Shown in pieces: positions 35,079-44,290 of a stretch of DNA of 64,000 bases. The DNA is taken from positions 46,235-110,234 of the forward strand of contig NZ_SPQL01000014.1 in assembly GCF_004570385.1 (NCBI RefSeq), read 5' to 3'. The notes under the pieces are model-generated. The model ran no database searches and had not been told where the DNA came from. It saw only the letters and a program-made list of their open reading frames with translations. How positions within the stretch are numbered: the stretch's first letter is position 1; every line of letters begins with the position of its first letter. The stretch comes from Blastococcus sp. CT_GayMR19 (lineage in GTDB: Bacteria; Actinomycetota; Actinomycetes; Mycobacteriales; Geodermatophilaceae). The position numbers and the translations under genes are program-made.

Positions 35079-36593
35079 ATGAGGGCCATGAGCGTGCTTG
35101 TGGCCGCACGTGGTGGGCGCGTGAGCGGCGAGGGGACGTTCGCGGCGGTCGATCTGGGTGCCTCGAGCGGACGGGTCATGGCCGCCCGGGTCGGACCGCA
35201 GCGGCTGGACCTGCACGAGGTGCACCGGTTCCCCAACCGGCCGGTGCGGACGGCGGGCACGCTGCACTGGGACGTGCTCGCCCTCTACGGCGGCATCCTC
35301 GACGGGCTGCGGGCGGCGGGCCGGGATCTCGGCCGGCTGGACGGCGTCGGCATCGACAGCTGGGCCGTGGACCACGGGCTGCTGGACGCCGACGGCGCGC
35401 TGCTGGGCAACCCGGTCCACTACCGCGACACCCGGCACGCGACCGCGGTGCCCGCCGTGCACGCCGCCGTCCCGCCGGAGGAGCTGTACCGGATCAGCGG
35501 CCTGCAGCACCTGCCGTTCAACACCGTCTTCCAGCTCGCCGCGGCGCGGGGCAGCGCCCAGCTGGACGCGGCCCGCACGTCGCTGCTCGTCCCCGACCTC
35601 CTCGCCCACTGGCTCACGGGCGCGGTCGGCGCCGAGGTCACCAACGCCTCGACGACGGGGCTGCTCGACGCCACGACGCGCGAGTGGGCGTGGCCGCTGA
35701 TCGACCGGCTGCAGCTGCCGCGCGGGCTGTTCGCCCCGCTCCGGCAGCCGGGGGAGCGGCTGGGTGAGCTGCGGGACGACGTCCTGGCCGAGACGGGGCT
35801 GACCGGCCCGGTGCCGCTGACCGCGGTCGGGTCCCATGACACGGCCTCGGCCGTCGTCGGTGTCCCGGCCACGTCCGACCGGTTCGCCTACATCTCCTGC
35901 GGGACGTGGTCGCTGGTCGGCGTGGAGCTCGGGAAGCCGGTGCTCACCGAGGAGAGCCGGAGCGCGGGGTTCACCAACGAGCTGGGCGTCGACGGCACCG
36001 TCCGTTACCTGCGCAACGTGATGGGGCTGTGGCTGCTCCAGGAGTCACTGCGGACGTGGGCGGCGGCGGGACTGCCCGCCGACCTGTCCGAGCTGATCGC
36101 CGCGGCCGCGAACGTGCCCGCGTTCACCGCCCTCGTCGACCCGGACGACCCTCGCTTCCTGCCGCCCGGCGACATGCCGGCGCGCATCGCCGCCGTCTGC
36201 GCCGAGACGCGGCAGACCCCGCCGCAGAGCCAGGCGGAGACCGTCCGCTGCATCCTCGACAGCCTCGCGCTCGCCTACCGGCGGACGGTCCGGCGCGCCG
36301 CCGAGCTGTCCGGGCGGGACGTCGAGGTCGTGCACCTGGTCGGCGGGGGAGCGCGCAACACCCTGCTGTGCCAGCTCACGGCCGACGCCTGCGGCCTGCC
36401 GGTGCTCGCCGGTCCGGTCGAGGCGGCCGCGCTCGGCAACGTCCTGGTGCAGGCGCGGGCCGGCGGGGTCCTCTCCGGTGGGCTGGGGGAGCTCCGGGCG
36501 CTGCTGCGGAGCACGCAGGACGTCCGTCTCCACATGCCCATGCCGGGAGCCGAACCCGCCTGGCAAGCCGCCGAGCAGCGGGTGCGCTGGTGA
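35079..36593 (+). CDS. rhaB: Rhamnulokinase
   Basis: A FGGY-family kinase of up to 504 residues that phosphorylates L-rhamnulose. It has FAAVDLGASSGRVMAARV at the ATP site, GIDSWAVDHGLLD, FAYISCGTWSLVGVEL and VHLVGGGARNTLLCQLTADA. ATG 35079 follows the rhaD stop by 1 bp. ATG 35088 or GTG 35121 are alternative starts, the last giving a more typical N terminus. It completes the rhamnose pathway. Confidence 0.94.
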   Translation: MRAMSVLVAARGGRVSGEGTFAAVDLGASSGRVMAARVGPQRLDLHEVHRFPNRPVRTAGTLHWDVLALYGGILDGLRAAGRDLGRLDGVGIDSWAVDHGLLDADGALLGNPVHYRDTRHATAVPAVHAAVPPEELYRISGLQHLPFNTVFQLAAARGSAQLDAARTSLLVPDLLAHWLTGAVGAEVTNASTTGLLDATTREWAWPLIDRLQLPRGLFAPLRQPGERLGELRDDVLAETGLTGPVPLTAVGSHDTASAVVGVPATSDRFAYISCGTWSLVGVELGKPVLTEESRSAGFTNELGVDGTVRYLRNVMGLWLLQESLRTWAAAGLPADLSELIAAAANVPAFTALVDPDDPRFLPPGDMPARIAAVCAETRQTPPQSQAETVRCILDSLALAYRRTVRRAAELSGRDVEVVHLVGGGARNTLLCQLTADACGLPVLAGPVEAAALGNVLVQARAGGVLSGGLGELRALLRSTQDVRLHMPMPGAEPAWQAAEQRVRW

Positions 36594-36626
36594 TCGCGCT
36601 GCCCGAGCGTCCCAGGGCGGACCGGG

Positions 36627-37904
36627 TCAGTGGGCGAAGGCCGGGGCCGGACCGTCCTGCGGCTCGGGGAGCTGCCACGGCCGCACGACCGCGGTGAGGA
36701 CGGCGACCGCGAGCACCAGCATGGCGACGATCACCATGCCCATCGCCAGGGCGTCGTTGCCGAGCAGCCCGACCAGCGGTGACACCGCCGCACCGACGCC
36801 GAACTGGACCGCCCCCAGGAGCGCCGCCGCCGACCCGGCCGATGCGCCGTACTGCGCCAGGGCGAGGGCCGGGGCGTTCGGCAGCGCGAGGCCGGCGGCG
36901 AAGAGGACCGCCCACAGCGGCAGCGCGACGCCGAACAGGCCGCCCGCTTCCGCCGCGGCGAGGAGGACCAGCACGCCGCCCGCGGCCGCGCCCCCGACCG
37001 TCCCGCCGACGAGGATCTGTGCCGGTGACCATCGGCGGAGCAGGACCGGGTTCAGCTGGGTGGCCGCGATCAGCCAGACCGCGCCGGCGCCGAACAGCAG
37101 ACCGAACTGCTGCTCGTCCAGCCCGAACTGGCGCTGGTAGACGAAGGACGAGCCGGACACGTAGGTGAACAGGGCGGCCATCGTGAGCCCGGCGACGAGG
37201 ATCAGCCCGACGTAGGTGCGGTCCCGGAACAGCCCGCCGTAGGTCCGCATCGTCTCCGCGACCCCACCGCGGCGACGGCGTTCCGGCGGCAGGGTCTCGC
37301 GGAGGCCGAACGCGCCGAGGGCGAGCACGAGCAGGCCGTAGACGGCGAGGACGGCGAAGACGCCCCGCCAGGACGTGAACCGCAGGAGCTCCCCACCGAT
37401 GGTCGGCGCCAGCACCGGCGCGACCCCCATGACCAGGAACAGCCGCGACAGCATGGTCGCCGCCGCGCGGCCTTCGAACAGGTCGCGCACGATGGCCAGC
37501 GCGACCACGGCGGTCGCCGCGGTGCCCACGCCCTGCAGCACGCGGAGCGCGCCGAGGACGGCGATGCTCGGGGCCACCAGCACGAGCACCGAGGCCACGA
37601 CGTGCAGCGCCGTCCCCACGAGGAGGGGCCGGCGTCGGCCGAGGACGTCGGACAGCGGGCCGATGACGAGCTGTCCCAGGGCCAGGCCGACCAGGGTGCC
37701 GGTCAGCGTCAGCTGCACGGTGGCCGACGACGTCCCCAGCTCGTCCCGGATGGTCGGCAGGGCGGGGAGGTACATGTCGATGGTCAGCGGGCCCAGCGCC
37801 ACGAACGCGCCGAGGGTCAGCGCGAGGCGGGCCATGGACGGGCGCCGGGGCGCGTGCGGGACCGGGGCCGGCGTGGTCGCACGGGGGGAAGCAGTGAGGG
37901 TCAC
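36627..37904 (-). CDS. Bcr/CflA-type multidrug MFS transporter
   Basis: A 425-residue, 12-helix proton-driven efflux protein. LGPLTIDMYLPALPTIRDELG is the hallmark of the Bcr/CflA family, with PLSDVLGRRRPLLVGT and RVLQGVGTAATAVVALAIVRD. Start GTG 37904 has GAAGGA upstream; a longer frame to 37985 is not needed. It converges on rhaB and is probably unrelated to sugar use. Substrates are unknown. Confidence 0.9.
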   Translation of the reverse strand: MTLTASPRATTPAPVPHAPRRPSMARLALTLGAFVALGPLTIDMYLPALPTIRDELGTSSATVQLTLTGTLVGLALGQLVIGPLSDVLGRRRPLLVGTALHVVASVLVLVAPSIAVLGALRVLQGVGTAATAVVALAIVRDLFEGRAAATMLSRLFLVMGVAPVLAPTIGGELLRFTSWRGVFAVLAVYGLLVLALGAFGLRETLPPERRRRGGVAETMRTYGGLFRDRTYVGLILVAGLTMAALFTYVSGSSFVYQRQFGLDEQQFGLLFGAGAVWLIAATQLNPVLLRRWSPAQILVGGTVGGAAAGGVLVLLAAAEAGGLFGVALPLWAVLFAAGLALPNAPALALAQYGASAGSAAALLGAVQFGVGAAVSPLVGLLGNDALAMGMVIVAMLVLAVAVLTAVVRPWQLPEPQDGPAPAFAH

Positions 37905-38231
37905 GGGGGTCCTTCGACTGGGCGGTGATCGAGCGACCGCCGTTGGCCCTCTCGTCGGAGCCAATCCGCCCCGGCCCTCGTTCATTCCGCCGTCGGGAAA
38001 CTCCTCGACGACGCGGCCGTGCCCGCGACGCTCGTCCGGCAGGACTGCCGCCGCGTCGGGCCCGCATCCCGCCGTGGGAGCCGGGTCAGGCGCGAACGGT
38101 CAGTCCCCGCGGCGGTTCAGCGGACGACGGTCACCGGGCACTGTGCGTAGGCCGCGGCGTGCCCCGGGCCCATGTCGGTGCCGTCGAGTGGAACCGATCC
38201 CCGGTCGGCACCGGAGGTGCAGGATGCCGGC
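37905..38231. other. Gene-free stretch of 327 bp
   Basis: It lies between the divergent Bcr/CflA transporter and the DapA-family aldolase. It should hold both promoters, but no convincing -35/-10 pair was found. The only protein-like signal is the short universal-stress-protein-like tail noted at 38117-38164. No repeat was seen. Confidence 0.5.
38117..38164 (-). pseudogene. Possible remnant of a universal stress protein C terminus
   Basis: The minus-strand frame ending in TGA at 38117 reads GHAAAYAQCPVTVVR. This is like the C-terminal signature of actinobacterial universal stress proteins (G-S-V-S then A-x-CPVxVVR). Only about 15 residues match; nothing upstream resembles the rest of the domain. 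If real, it is a trace left by deletion. Confidence 0.3.
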
Positions 38232-38993
38232 ATGCCACTTTTCCGCGGTGTCGGCGTCGCCCTGGTCACGCTCTTCCGGGAGGACGGCGCGCTGGACGCG
38301 CCCGCCACCGCCGAACTCGCGGGGCGGCTGGTCGACCTCGGCGTGCGCTGCGTCCTGGTCGCCGGGACGACGGGGGAGGCGGCCGCCCTCACCCCCGACG
38401 AGCGGGACAGCGTGGTGAGCGCGGTGCGGTCAGCGCTGCCGGCCGACGTGCCTGTCCTCGCCGGCACCGGCGCGCCCACCGGGCGGCAGGCGGCCGAGCT
38501 GACCGAGCGGGCCTTCGCCGTCGGCGCCGACGCCGTCCTGGCGCTCTCGCCGCCCGGCGTCGCCGATCCGCGGCCGTACTACGAGACGGTCGCCAAGGCG
38601 GCCGGCGGGCCGCTGCTGGCCTACCACTTCCCGGGTGCCGCCGCGCCCGGCATTCCCGTCGACCTGCTGGCCGAGCTGCCGGTGTCGGGGCTCAAGGACT
38701 CCTCGGGCGACGCCGGCCGGCTGTTGCACGAGCGCGATGTCTTCGACGGGGACCTCTACACCGGCGCGACGAGCCTGGTCGGCCTGTGCGGCGCGGTCGG
38801 CGGCGCGGGCGCGCTGGTGGCGGTGGCCAACCTCGCGCCCGAGGACGCCGTCGGGGCCTTCGCCGGCGACGCCGAGGCCCAGGTGCGGCTGGCCGCCGCG
38901 GACCGCACCGCGTCCGCCGACTTCCCGGCCGGCTACAAGCGCGCGGCCGCGCAGCGCTTCGGCACGTCGGTGCTCACGCGCGTGGGCCGCTGA
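38232..38993 (+). CDS. DapA-family aldolase (2-keto-3-deoxy sugar-acid type)
   Basis: A 253-residue class I aldolase/lyase of the DHDPS/NAL family. GTTGEAAALT, the Tyr in LLAYHFPG and the Schiff-base Lys in VSGLKDSSGD are present. Its position next to a sugar-acid dehydratase and a zinc dehydrogenase suggests cleavage of a 2-keto-3-deoxy acid rather than lysine synthesis; this is inferred from context. It is somewhat shorter than the usual 290-300 residues. Confidence 0.85.
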   Translation: MPLFRGVGVALVTLFREDGALDAPATAELAGRLVDLGVRCVLVAGTTGEAAALTPDERDSVVSAVRSALPADVPVLAGTGAPTGRQAAELTERAFAVGADAVLALSPPGVADPRPYYETVAKAAGGPLLAYHFPGAAAPGIPVDLLAELPVSGLKDSSGDAGRLLHERDVFDGDLYTGATSLVGLCGAVGGAGALVAVANLAPEDAVGAFAGDAEAQVRLAAADRTASADFPAGYKRAAAQRFGTSVLTRVGR

Positions 38994-39000
38994 CCGGCGC

Positions 39001-40719
39001 TCAGTGCGACTCGCGGCTGACCTCCGACCCGCTCGAGCCGACGAGGAAGTCCAGGTCGGCACCGGTGTCGGCCTGTTGCACGTGGTCGACGTAGAGCCGC
39101 TCCCAGCCGCGCCGCGGGTCGGCGAACCCGGCGACGACCGCCTCGTCCGGCGTGCGGGCGGCCAGCTCGTCGTCCGGGACCTCGACGTCGATCCGGCGGG
39201 CGGCGACGTCCAGCGCGATGACGTCCCCGGTCCGCACCAGGCCCAGCGGCCCGCCGGCCGCGGCCTCCGGCGCGACGTGCAGGACGACGGTGCCGTACGC
39301 GGTCCCGCTCATCCGGCCGTCGCACACGCGCACCATGTCGCGCACGCCTGCCTCGAGCAGCTTCTTCGGCAGCGGCATGTTGGACACCTCCGGCATGCCG
39401 GGGTAGCCCCTGGGCCCACAGCCGCGCAGGACGAGCACCGAGTCGGCGTCGACGTCGAGGGCCGGGTCGTTGACGCGGCTGTGGAAGTCCTCGATGGAGT
39501 CGAAGACCACCGCCCGGCCGCGGTGCCGCATCAGGTGCGGTGAGGCCGCGGCCGGCTTGATCACCGCGCCGTCGGGGGCGAGGTTGCCGCGCAGGACGGC
39601 GATGCCGCCGTGCTCGACCAGAGGTTCGCGGCGCAGCCGGATGACCTCCGGGTCCCAGATGGCGGCCTCGTCGAGGGAGTCCACCAGCGGCTTGCCGGTG
39701 ACGGTGAGGGCCGTCGGGTCGAGCAGGTCGCGGACCTGGTTCAGCACGGCCGGCAGCCCGCCGGCGCGGTGGAAGTCCTCCATCAGGAACCGGCCGGCCG
39801 GCAGCAGGTCGACCAGCACCGGCACCCCCGAGCCGATGCGGTCGAAGTCGTCGAGGGTCAGGTCGATACCCAGGCGGCCGGCGATCGCCAGCAGGTGGAT
39901 CACGGCATTCGTGGAGCCGCCGATGGCCGCCAGCGCGACGATCGCGTTGGCGAAGGACGCCTCGGTCAGGAACGTCGACGGACGGCGGTCGGCGGCGACC
40001 ATCTCCACGGCCAGCCTGCCGGTGCCGTGCGCAGCCTCCAGCAGGCGGCTGTCCACGGCCGGCGTGCCCGCGACCCCGGGGACGACGGCGCCCAGCGCCT
40101 CGGCGACCAGCCCCATGGTCGAGGCGGTGCCCATCGTGTTGCAGTGGCCGCGACTGCGGATCATCGCCGACTCGGAGCGCGCGAACTCCTCGGCGGACAG
40201 CGTGCCGGCGCGGACCTCCTCCGAGAGTCGGAAGACGTCGGTGCCGCAGCCCAGCGGCACCCCGCGGAACGTGCCGGTGAGCATCGGTCCGCCCGGGACG
40301 ACCACCGCCGGCAGGTCGACCGAGGCGGCGGCCATGAGCAGCGCCGGGATCGTCTTGTCGCACCCCCCGAGGAGCACCAGCCCGTCGACCGGGTTGGCGC
40401 GGAACATCTCCTCCATCTCCATCGCGGCCAGGTTGCGCCAGAGCATCGCCGTGGGCCGGACCTGCGTCTCGCCCAGCCCGAGCACCGGCATCTCCAGCGG
40501 GGTGCCGCCCGCGGCGTGGACGCCGTCGCGCACGGCCGCCGCCACCTCGGTGAGGTGCCGGTTGCACGGCACGAGGTCCGAGGCGGTGTTGGCGATGGCG
40601 ATCTGCGGTCGGCCGAACGCGTCGTCCGGGATGCCGCGGCGCATCCACGCCCGGTGGATGTAGGTGTTGCGGCCGTCGCCCGAGTACCAGGCCGCGCTGC
40701 GCAGGGTCACGCCCGCCAT
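39001..40719 (-). CDS. IlvD/Edd-family sugar-acid dehydratase
   Basis: A 572-residue Fe-S dehydratase. Cluster cysteines are in DLVPCNRHL, LLGGCDKTIPA and VLRGCGPRGYPGMPEV. VCDGRMSGTAYGTVVLHVAPE is conserved. It resembles the xylonate/gluconate-type branch rather than biosynthetic IlvD, fitting the neighbouring aldolase. ATG at 40719 gives a normal N terminus (MAGVTLRSAAWYSG). It is convergent with the aldolase, with 7 bp between stops, and divergent from the dehydrogenase with only 21 bp between starts. Confidence 0.9.
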   Translation of the reverse strand: MAGVTLRSAAWYSGDGRNTYIHRAWMRRGIPDDAFGRPQIAIANTASDLVPCNRHLTEVAAAVRDGVHAAGGTPLEMPVLGLGETQVRPTAMLWRNLAAMEMEEMFRANPVDGLVLLGGCDKTIPALLMAAASVDLPAVVVPGGPMLTGTFRGVPLGCGTDVFRLSEEVRAGTLSAEEFARSESAMIRSRGHCNTMGTASTMGLVAEALGAVVPGVAGTPAVDSRLLEAAHGTGRLAVEMVAADRRPSTFLTEASFANAIVALAAIGGSTNAVIHLLAIAGRLGIDLTLDDFDRIGSGVPVLVDLLPAGRFLMEDFHRAGGLPAVLNQVRDLLDPTALTVTGKPLVDSLDEAAIWDPEVIRLRREPLVEHGGIAVLRGNLAPDGAVIKPAAASPHLMRHRGRAVVFDSIEDFHSRVNDPALDVDADSVLVLRGCGPRGYPGMPEVSNMPLPKKLLEAGVRDMVRVCDGRMSGTAYGTVVLHVAPEAAAGGPLGLVRTGDVIALDVAARRIDVEVPDDELAARTPDEAVVAGFADPRRGWERLYVDHVQQADTGADLDFLVGSSGSEVSRESH

Positions 40720-40740
40720 CCTTGCGCTGTGTCGAGGACC

Positions 40741-41757
40741 ATGCGCGCGGTCGTGCTCTCCGGGCCGGGGGACTGCGCGGTGGCGGACGTGCCCGCCCCC
40801 GAAGCCGCCCCGGGTGAGGTGGTCGTGGACGTCGAGCGGGTCGGCGTGTGCGGCACCGACGTCGAGCTGTTCACCGGCGAGCTGTCCTACCTGCAGACGG
40901 GGCACTCCTCGTACCCGCTGCGGCCGGGCCACGAGTGGTGCGGCCGGGTCACCGCGCTCGGCGACGGCGTCGACGCCGACTGGCTGGGCCGACGGGTCAT
41001 GGGCGACACGATGCTGGGCGACCGGGCCTGTCGGCGGTGCCGTCGCGGGGCCCAGCACGTGTGCGAGCGACGCCAGGAGGTCGGCATCCGAGGTGGCCGG
41101 CACGGGGCGCTGGCCGAGCAGATCGCTGTCCCGGCCTGGTCGCTGCACGAGCTGCCCGACCCCGTCGACGCGGTGCTGGGGGCGCTCGTCGAGCCGGGGG
41201 GCAACGCGTGGCGGGCCGCGGGGGCCACGAGCGCCGGGTCGGGTGACCGGGCGCTGGTGATCGGACCCGGGACGATCGGCCTGCTGACGGCGATGTTCCT
41301 CCGTGCAGCGGGAGCCGAGGTGCACCTGCTCGGCATCACCGAACCCTCGCTGGCCTTCGCCCGCGACGTGGGCTTCCCCGCCGCCTGGACCCGGGGGACC
41401 CTGCCGGACCTGCCGTTCGACGCCGTCGTCGACGCCTCGACCGCCGCCGGGTCGCCGGCGCTGGCCCTGGACCTGGTCGAGCCGGCGGGCCGGGTCGTCT
41501 GCATCGGCATCGCGGGCGCGCCGAGCACGGTGGACACCCGGACGCTCCTGCTCAAGGACGTGACGGCCGTCGGCGTCCTGTCGGCCTCCCCGGGGCTGGC
41601 CGCCACGATCGCCGCCTACGCGGACGGGGGCGTCGACCCGCGCCCACTGGTCTGCGCGACGGTCGGCCTCGACCAGGTCGCCGCCGTGCTCGCCGGCGAG
41701 CGGCCCGACGGTGCCGGACCCGGGCCGAAGGTCCACGTCGACCCGCGCATCCGTTGA
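40741..41757 (+). CDS. Zinc-dependent medium-chain dehydrogenase (sugar/polyol type)
   Basis: A 338-residue MDR enzyme. The catalytic zinc region GVCGTDVELF and GHEWCGRV and the dinucleotide fold VIGPGTIGLLTAMFLRAAGA are clear. The structural-zinc lobe reads CRRCRRGAQHVC, three Cys instead of the usual four, so structural zinc may be lost or altered. It probably oxidises a sugar or polyol entering the dehydratase/aldolase route. Confidence 0.87.
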   Translation: MRAVVLSGPGDCAVADVPAPEAAPGEVVVDVERVGVCGTDVELFTGELSYLQTGHSSYPLRPGHEWCGRVTALGDGVDADWLGRRVMGDTMLGDRACRRCRRGAQHVCERRQEVGIRGGRHGALAEQIAVPAWSLHELPDPVDAVLGALVEPGGNAWRAAGATSAGSGDRALVIGPGTIGLLTAMFLRAAGAEVHLLGITEPSLAFARDVGFPAAWTRGTLPDLPFDAVVDASTAAGSPALALDLVEPAGRVVCIGIAGAPSTVDTRTLLLKDVTAVGVLSASPGLAATIAAYADGGVDPRPLVCATVGLDQVAAVLAGERPDGAGPGPKVHVDPRIR

Positions 41758-41831
41758 CGCGACTGCGGCGGGCGACCACGGCCGTGGCGATCGTCCTCCG
41801 CCGCAGATGGCGCGGCGGGGACACCTGACGA

Positions 41832-43025
41832 TCAGCTCAGCCGGCGGGCGGGGTCGGCCACGACGTCGCCCAGCACACGCAGCGCCGCGCCGGTGGCGCC
41901 GGCCGCCGGATGCGTATCCGCTGCCGCGATGGTCGGCCGCCGCCAGCCCGCCGAGAGGACGCGCCGGTCCAGGTGGTCCTGGACGGCGGGCCGCAGCAGC
42001 CCGGCCAGCTCGCCGAGGTGCCCGCCCAGCACGACGGTCGGGATGTCCAGGACGTTGATGACCCCGGCGAGGGCGACGCCGAGCGCACGGGCGGCGGTGT
42101 CGAGCGCTCGCCCGGCGGCCGGATCCCCGGCGGCGACCCGCGCGGCGAGCTCTCCGGGTGCGGCGTCGAGCGGCAGCCCGGCGGCGGACAGCAGCGCGTG
42201 CCGGCCGGCGTACTGCTCCAGGCAGCCGGTCGAGCCGCAGCGGCAGGGCGGTCCGTCGGGGTCGACGCACACGTGGCCCATCTCGCCGGCCCATCCGGAG
42301 CTGCCGCTCATGACCCGGCCGGCGAGAACGGCAGCGCCCCCGACGCCGATCTGGCCGGAGAGATACAGGAAGTCGCGGTGCGCACCGGGGCGCCCGGGTG
42401 CGGTCTCGGCGACGGTCCGAGCGGCGAGGTCGGCCTCGTTGCCGAGGACCACGCTCGCCCCGGACGGCAGGTGCGGGGCGAGGAGGTCCGCCGGGCGTAC
42501 GTCGGACCAGCCGAGATTCGGCGCACGCAGCAGGACGCCCGCGTCGACGTCGACGATCCCGGGCAGCGCCAGGCCGGTGCCGACCACCCGCAGGTTGCGC
42601 GGGAGGCCGGCGAGCAGATCCGCCGCCAGACCGCCCAGCCGGGCCAGTGTGGGCACGGGGGCGCTGCCGACGAAGTCGCCGTCCGTCACCTGCTCGGCGA
42701 CCACCCGCCCGCGCAGGTCGAGCACCCGGGCGGCGAGGAGCCCCGCGTCGACCTGCAGGCCGAGGGCCGCGAAGCGCGCACCCGGGACGAGGGGAGTGGC
42801 CGGCCGGCCCCGGCGGGCCAGGACCACGCGCTCGACCTCGTCGAGCAGGCCGCCGCCCACGAGGTCGTCGACCAGGCGTGCCGCGGTCGCCCGCGTCATC
42901 CCCGTCGCGCCGGCGACGGCCGCCCGGGACAGCGGATCCGGCGAGGCGCAGACCGTGCGCAGGACCAGCGCGAGGTTCGTCGCCCGCAGGGACGATTGCC
43001 GCGCGCCGGTCTGCTCGCGGATCAC
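41832..43025 (-). CDS. xylR: ROK-family repressor, probable XylR
   Basis: A 397-residue ROK protein with an N-terminal winged helix ([23 protein letters not shown]) and a sugar-kinase-like domain. The zinc motif [14 protein letters not shown] and the GMGHV-like [13 protein letters not shown] are present. It is divergent from xylA with a 74-bp gap and is the likely xylose-responsive repressor of xylAB. The start is GTG 43025; the ribosome site is poor, so the exact start is uncertain. Confidence 0.88.
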   Translation of the reverse strand: MIREQTGARQSSLRATNLALVLRTVCASPDPLSRAAVAGATGMTRATAARLVDDLVGGGLLDEVERVVLARRGRPATPLVPGARFAALGLQVDAGLLAARVLDLRGRVVAEQVTDGDFVGSAPVPTLARLGGLAADLLAGLPRNLRVVGTGLALPGIVDVDAGVLLRAPNLGWSDVRPADLLAPHLPSGASVVLGNEADLAARTVAETAPGRPGAHRDFLYLSGQIGVGGAAVLAGRVMSGSSGWAGEMGHVCVDPDGPPCRCGSTGCLEQYAGRHALLSAAGLPLDAAPGELAARVAAGDPAAGRALDTAARALGVALAGVINVLDIPTVVLGGHLGELAGLLRPAVQDHLDRRVLSAGWRRPTIAAADTHPAAGATGAALRVLGDVVADPARRLS

Positions 43026-43099
43026 CCCTTGAGGCTAGCTGTGACGTGGATTATGTTCCAGGGCAAAACAAAACCGTGGCACCTCCGGAGGAGTCCGCC
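43026..43099. promoter_or_regulatory. xylR-xylA intergenic promoter
   Basis: Plus strand: TTGAGG at 43029-43034, 17-bp spacer, TATGTT at 43052-43057. Just downstream is the A-rich tract GGCAAAACAAAACC at 43062-43075, highly unusual for this genome and placed where a repressor would block transcript start. A ROK operator is likely here. The xylA ribosome site GGAGGAG follows. Confidence 0.7.
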
Positions 43100-44290
43100 T
43101 TGAGCACCCCGCAGCCCACCCGCGACGACAAGTTCTCCTTCGGTCTGTGGACCGTCGGCTGGCCGGCCCGCGATCCCTTCGGGGACGCCACCCGCCCGGC
43201 GCTGGACCCGGTGGAGAGCGTGCACCGCCTCGCCGAGCTCGGCGCCTACGGCGTCACGTTCCACGACGACGACCTGATCCCCCATGGCAGCGACGACGCC
43301 GCCCGCGAGCAGCACATCAAGCGGTTCCGGGCGGCGCTGGAGGAGACCGGCCTGGTGGTGCCGATGGCGACGACCAACCTCTTCACCCACCCGGTGTTCA
43401 AGGAGGGGGCGCTCACCGCCAACGACCGGGACGTGCGGCGCTACGCGCTGCGGAAGGTCATGCGGAACATGGATCTGGCGGCCGAGCTGGGCGCCCGCAC
43501 CTACGTGCTCTGGGGCGGGCGCGAGGGCGCCGAGGTGGACACGGCCAAGGACCTGCGCGCCGCGCTCGACCGCTACCGCGAGGGTCTGGACACGCTCGCC
43601 CAGTACTCCGTGGACCGCGGCTACGGGCTGCGGTTCGCCCTGGAGCCGAAGCCGAACGAGCCGCGCGGCGACATCTTCCTGCCGACGATCGGGCACGCCC
43701 TGGCGCTCATCTCGACCCTGGACCATGCCGAGCTGGTGGGCGTGAACCCCGAGGTCGGCCACGAGCAGATGGCCGGGCTGAACTTCACCCACGGCATCGC
43801 CCAGGCGATCTGGCAGGGCAAGCTCTTCCACATCGACCTGAACGGGCAGCACGGGCCGAAGTTCGACCAGGACCTGGTGTTCGGGCACGGCGACCTGCTC
43901 AGCGCGTTCGCGACGGTGGACCTGCTGGAGAACGGCGCCGGCCAGGGCGGACCGGCCTACGACGGCCCGCGTCACTTCGACTACAAGCCGCTGCGGACCG
44001 AGGACATCGACGGCGTCTGGGCCTCGGCCGCGGCCAACATGCGCACGTACCTCCTGCTCAAGGAGCGGGCGGCCGCGTTCCGGGCCGACCCCGAGGTGGC
44101 CGACGCGCTCGCCGCCGCGCGCGTGGCCGAGCTGGCCACGCCGACGCTGGCGGACGGCGAGTCCTACGAGGACCTGCTCGCCGACCGGTCGGCGTTCGAG
44201 GACTTCGACGTCGACGCCGCGGCCGCGCGGGGCGCCGGTGTCGAGCGCGTGGCCCAGCTGGCGGTGGAGCACCTGCTCGGCGCCCGCTGA
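43100..44290 (+). CDS. xylA: Xylose isomerase
   Basis: A 396-residue class I (short) xylose isomerase, converting D-xylose to D-xylulose. The active-site segments [49 protein letters not shown] and [19 protein letters not shown] are all intact. The start is TTG 43100, with GGAGGAG at proper distance; no better in-frame codon exists. xylB follows without a gap. Confidence 0.97.
   Translation: MSTPQPTRDDKFSFGLWTVGWPARDPFGDATRPALDPVESVHRLAELGAYGVTFHDDDLIPHGSDDAAREQHIKRFRAALEETGLVVPMATTNLFTHPVFKEGALTANDRDVRRYALRKVMRNMDLAAELGARTYVLWGGREGAEVDTAKDLRAALDRYREGLDTLAQYSVDRGYGLRFALEPKPNEPRGDIFLPTIGHALALISTLDHAELVGVNPEVGHEQMAGLNFTHGIAQAIWQGKLFHIDLNGQHGPKFDQDLVFGHGDLLSAFATVDLLENGAGQGGPAYDGPRHFDYKPLRTEDIDGVWASAAANMRTYLLLKERAAAFRADPEVADALAAARVAELATPTLADGESYEDLLADRSAFEDFDVDAAAARGAGVERVAQLAVEHLLGAR

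Noticed and set aside
39001..42294. N-terminal extension of the dehydratase frame to 1097 codons
   Set aside because: The extra 525 codons lie antisense to the dehydrogenase and read as low-complexity; the family start is at 40719.
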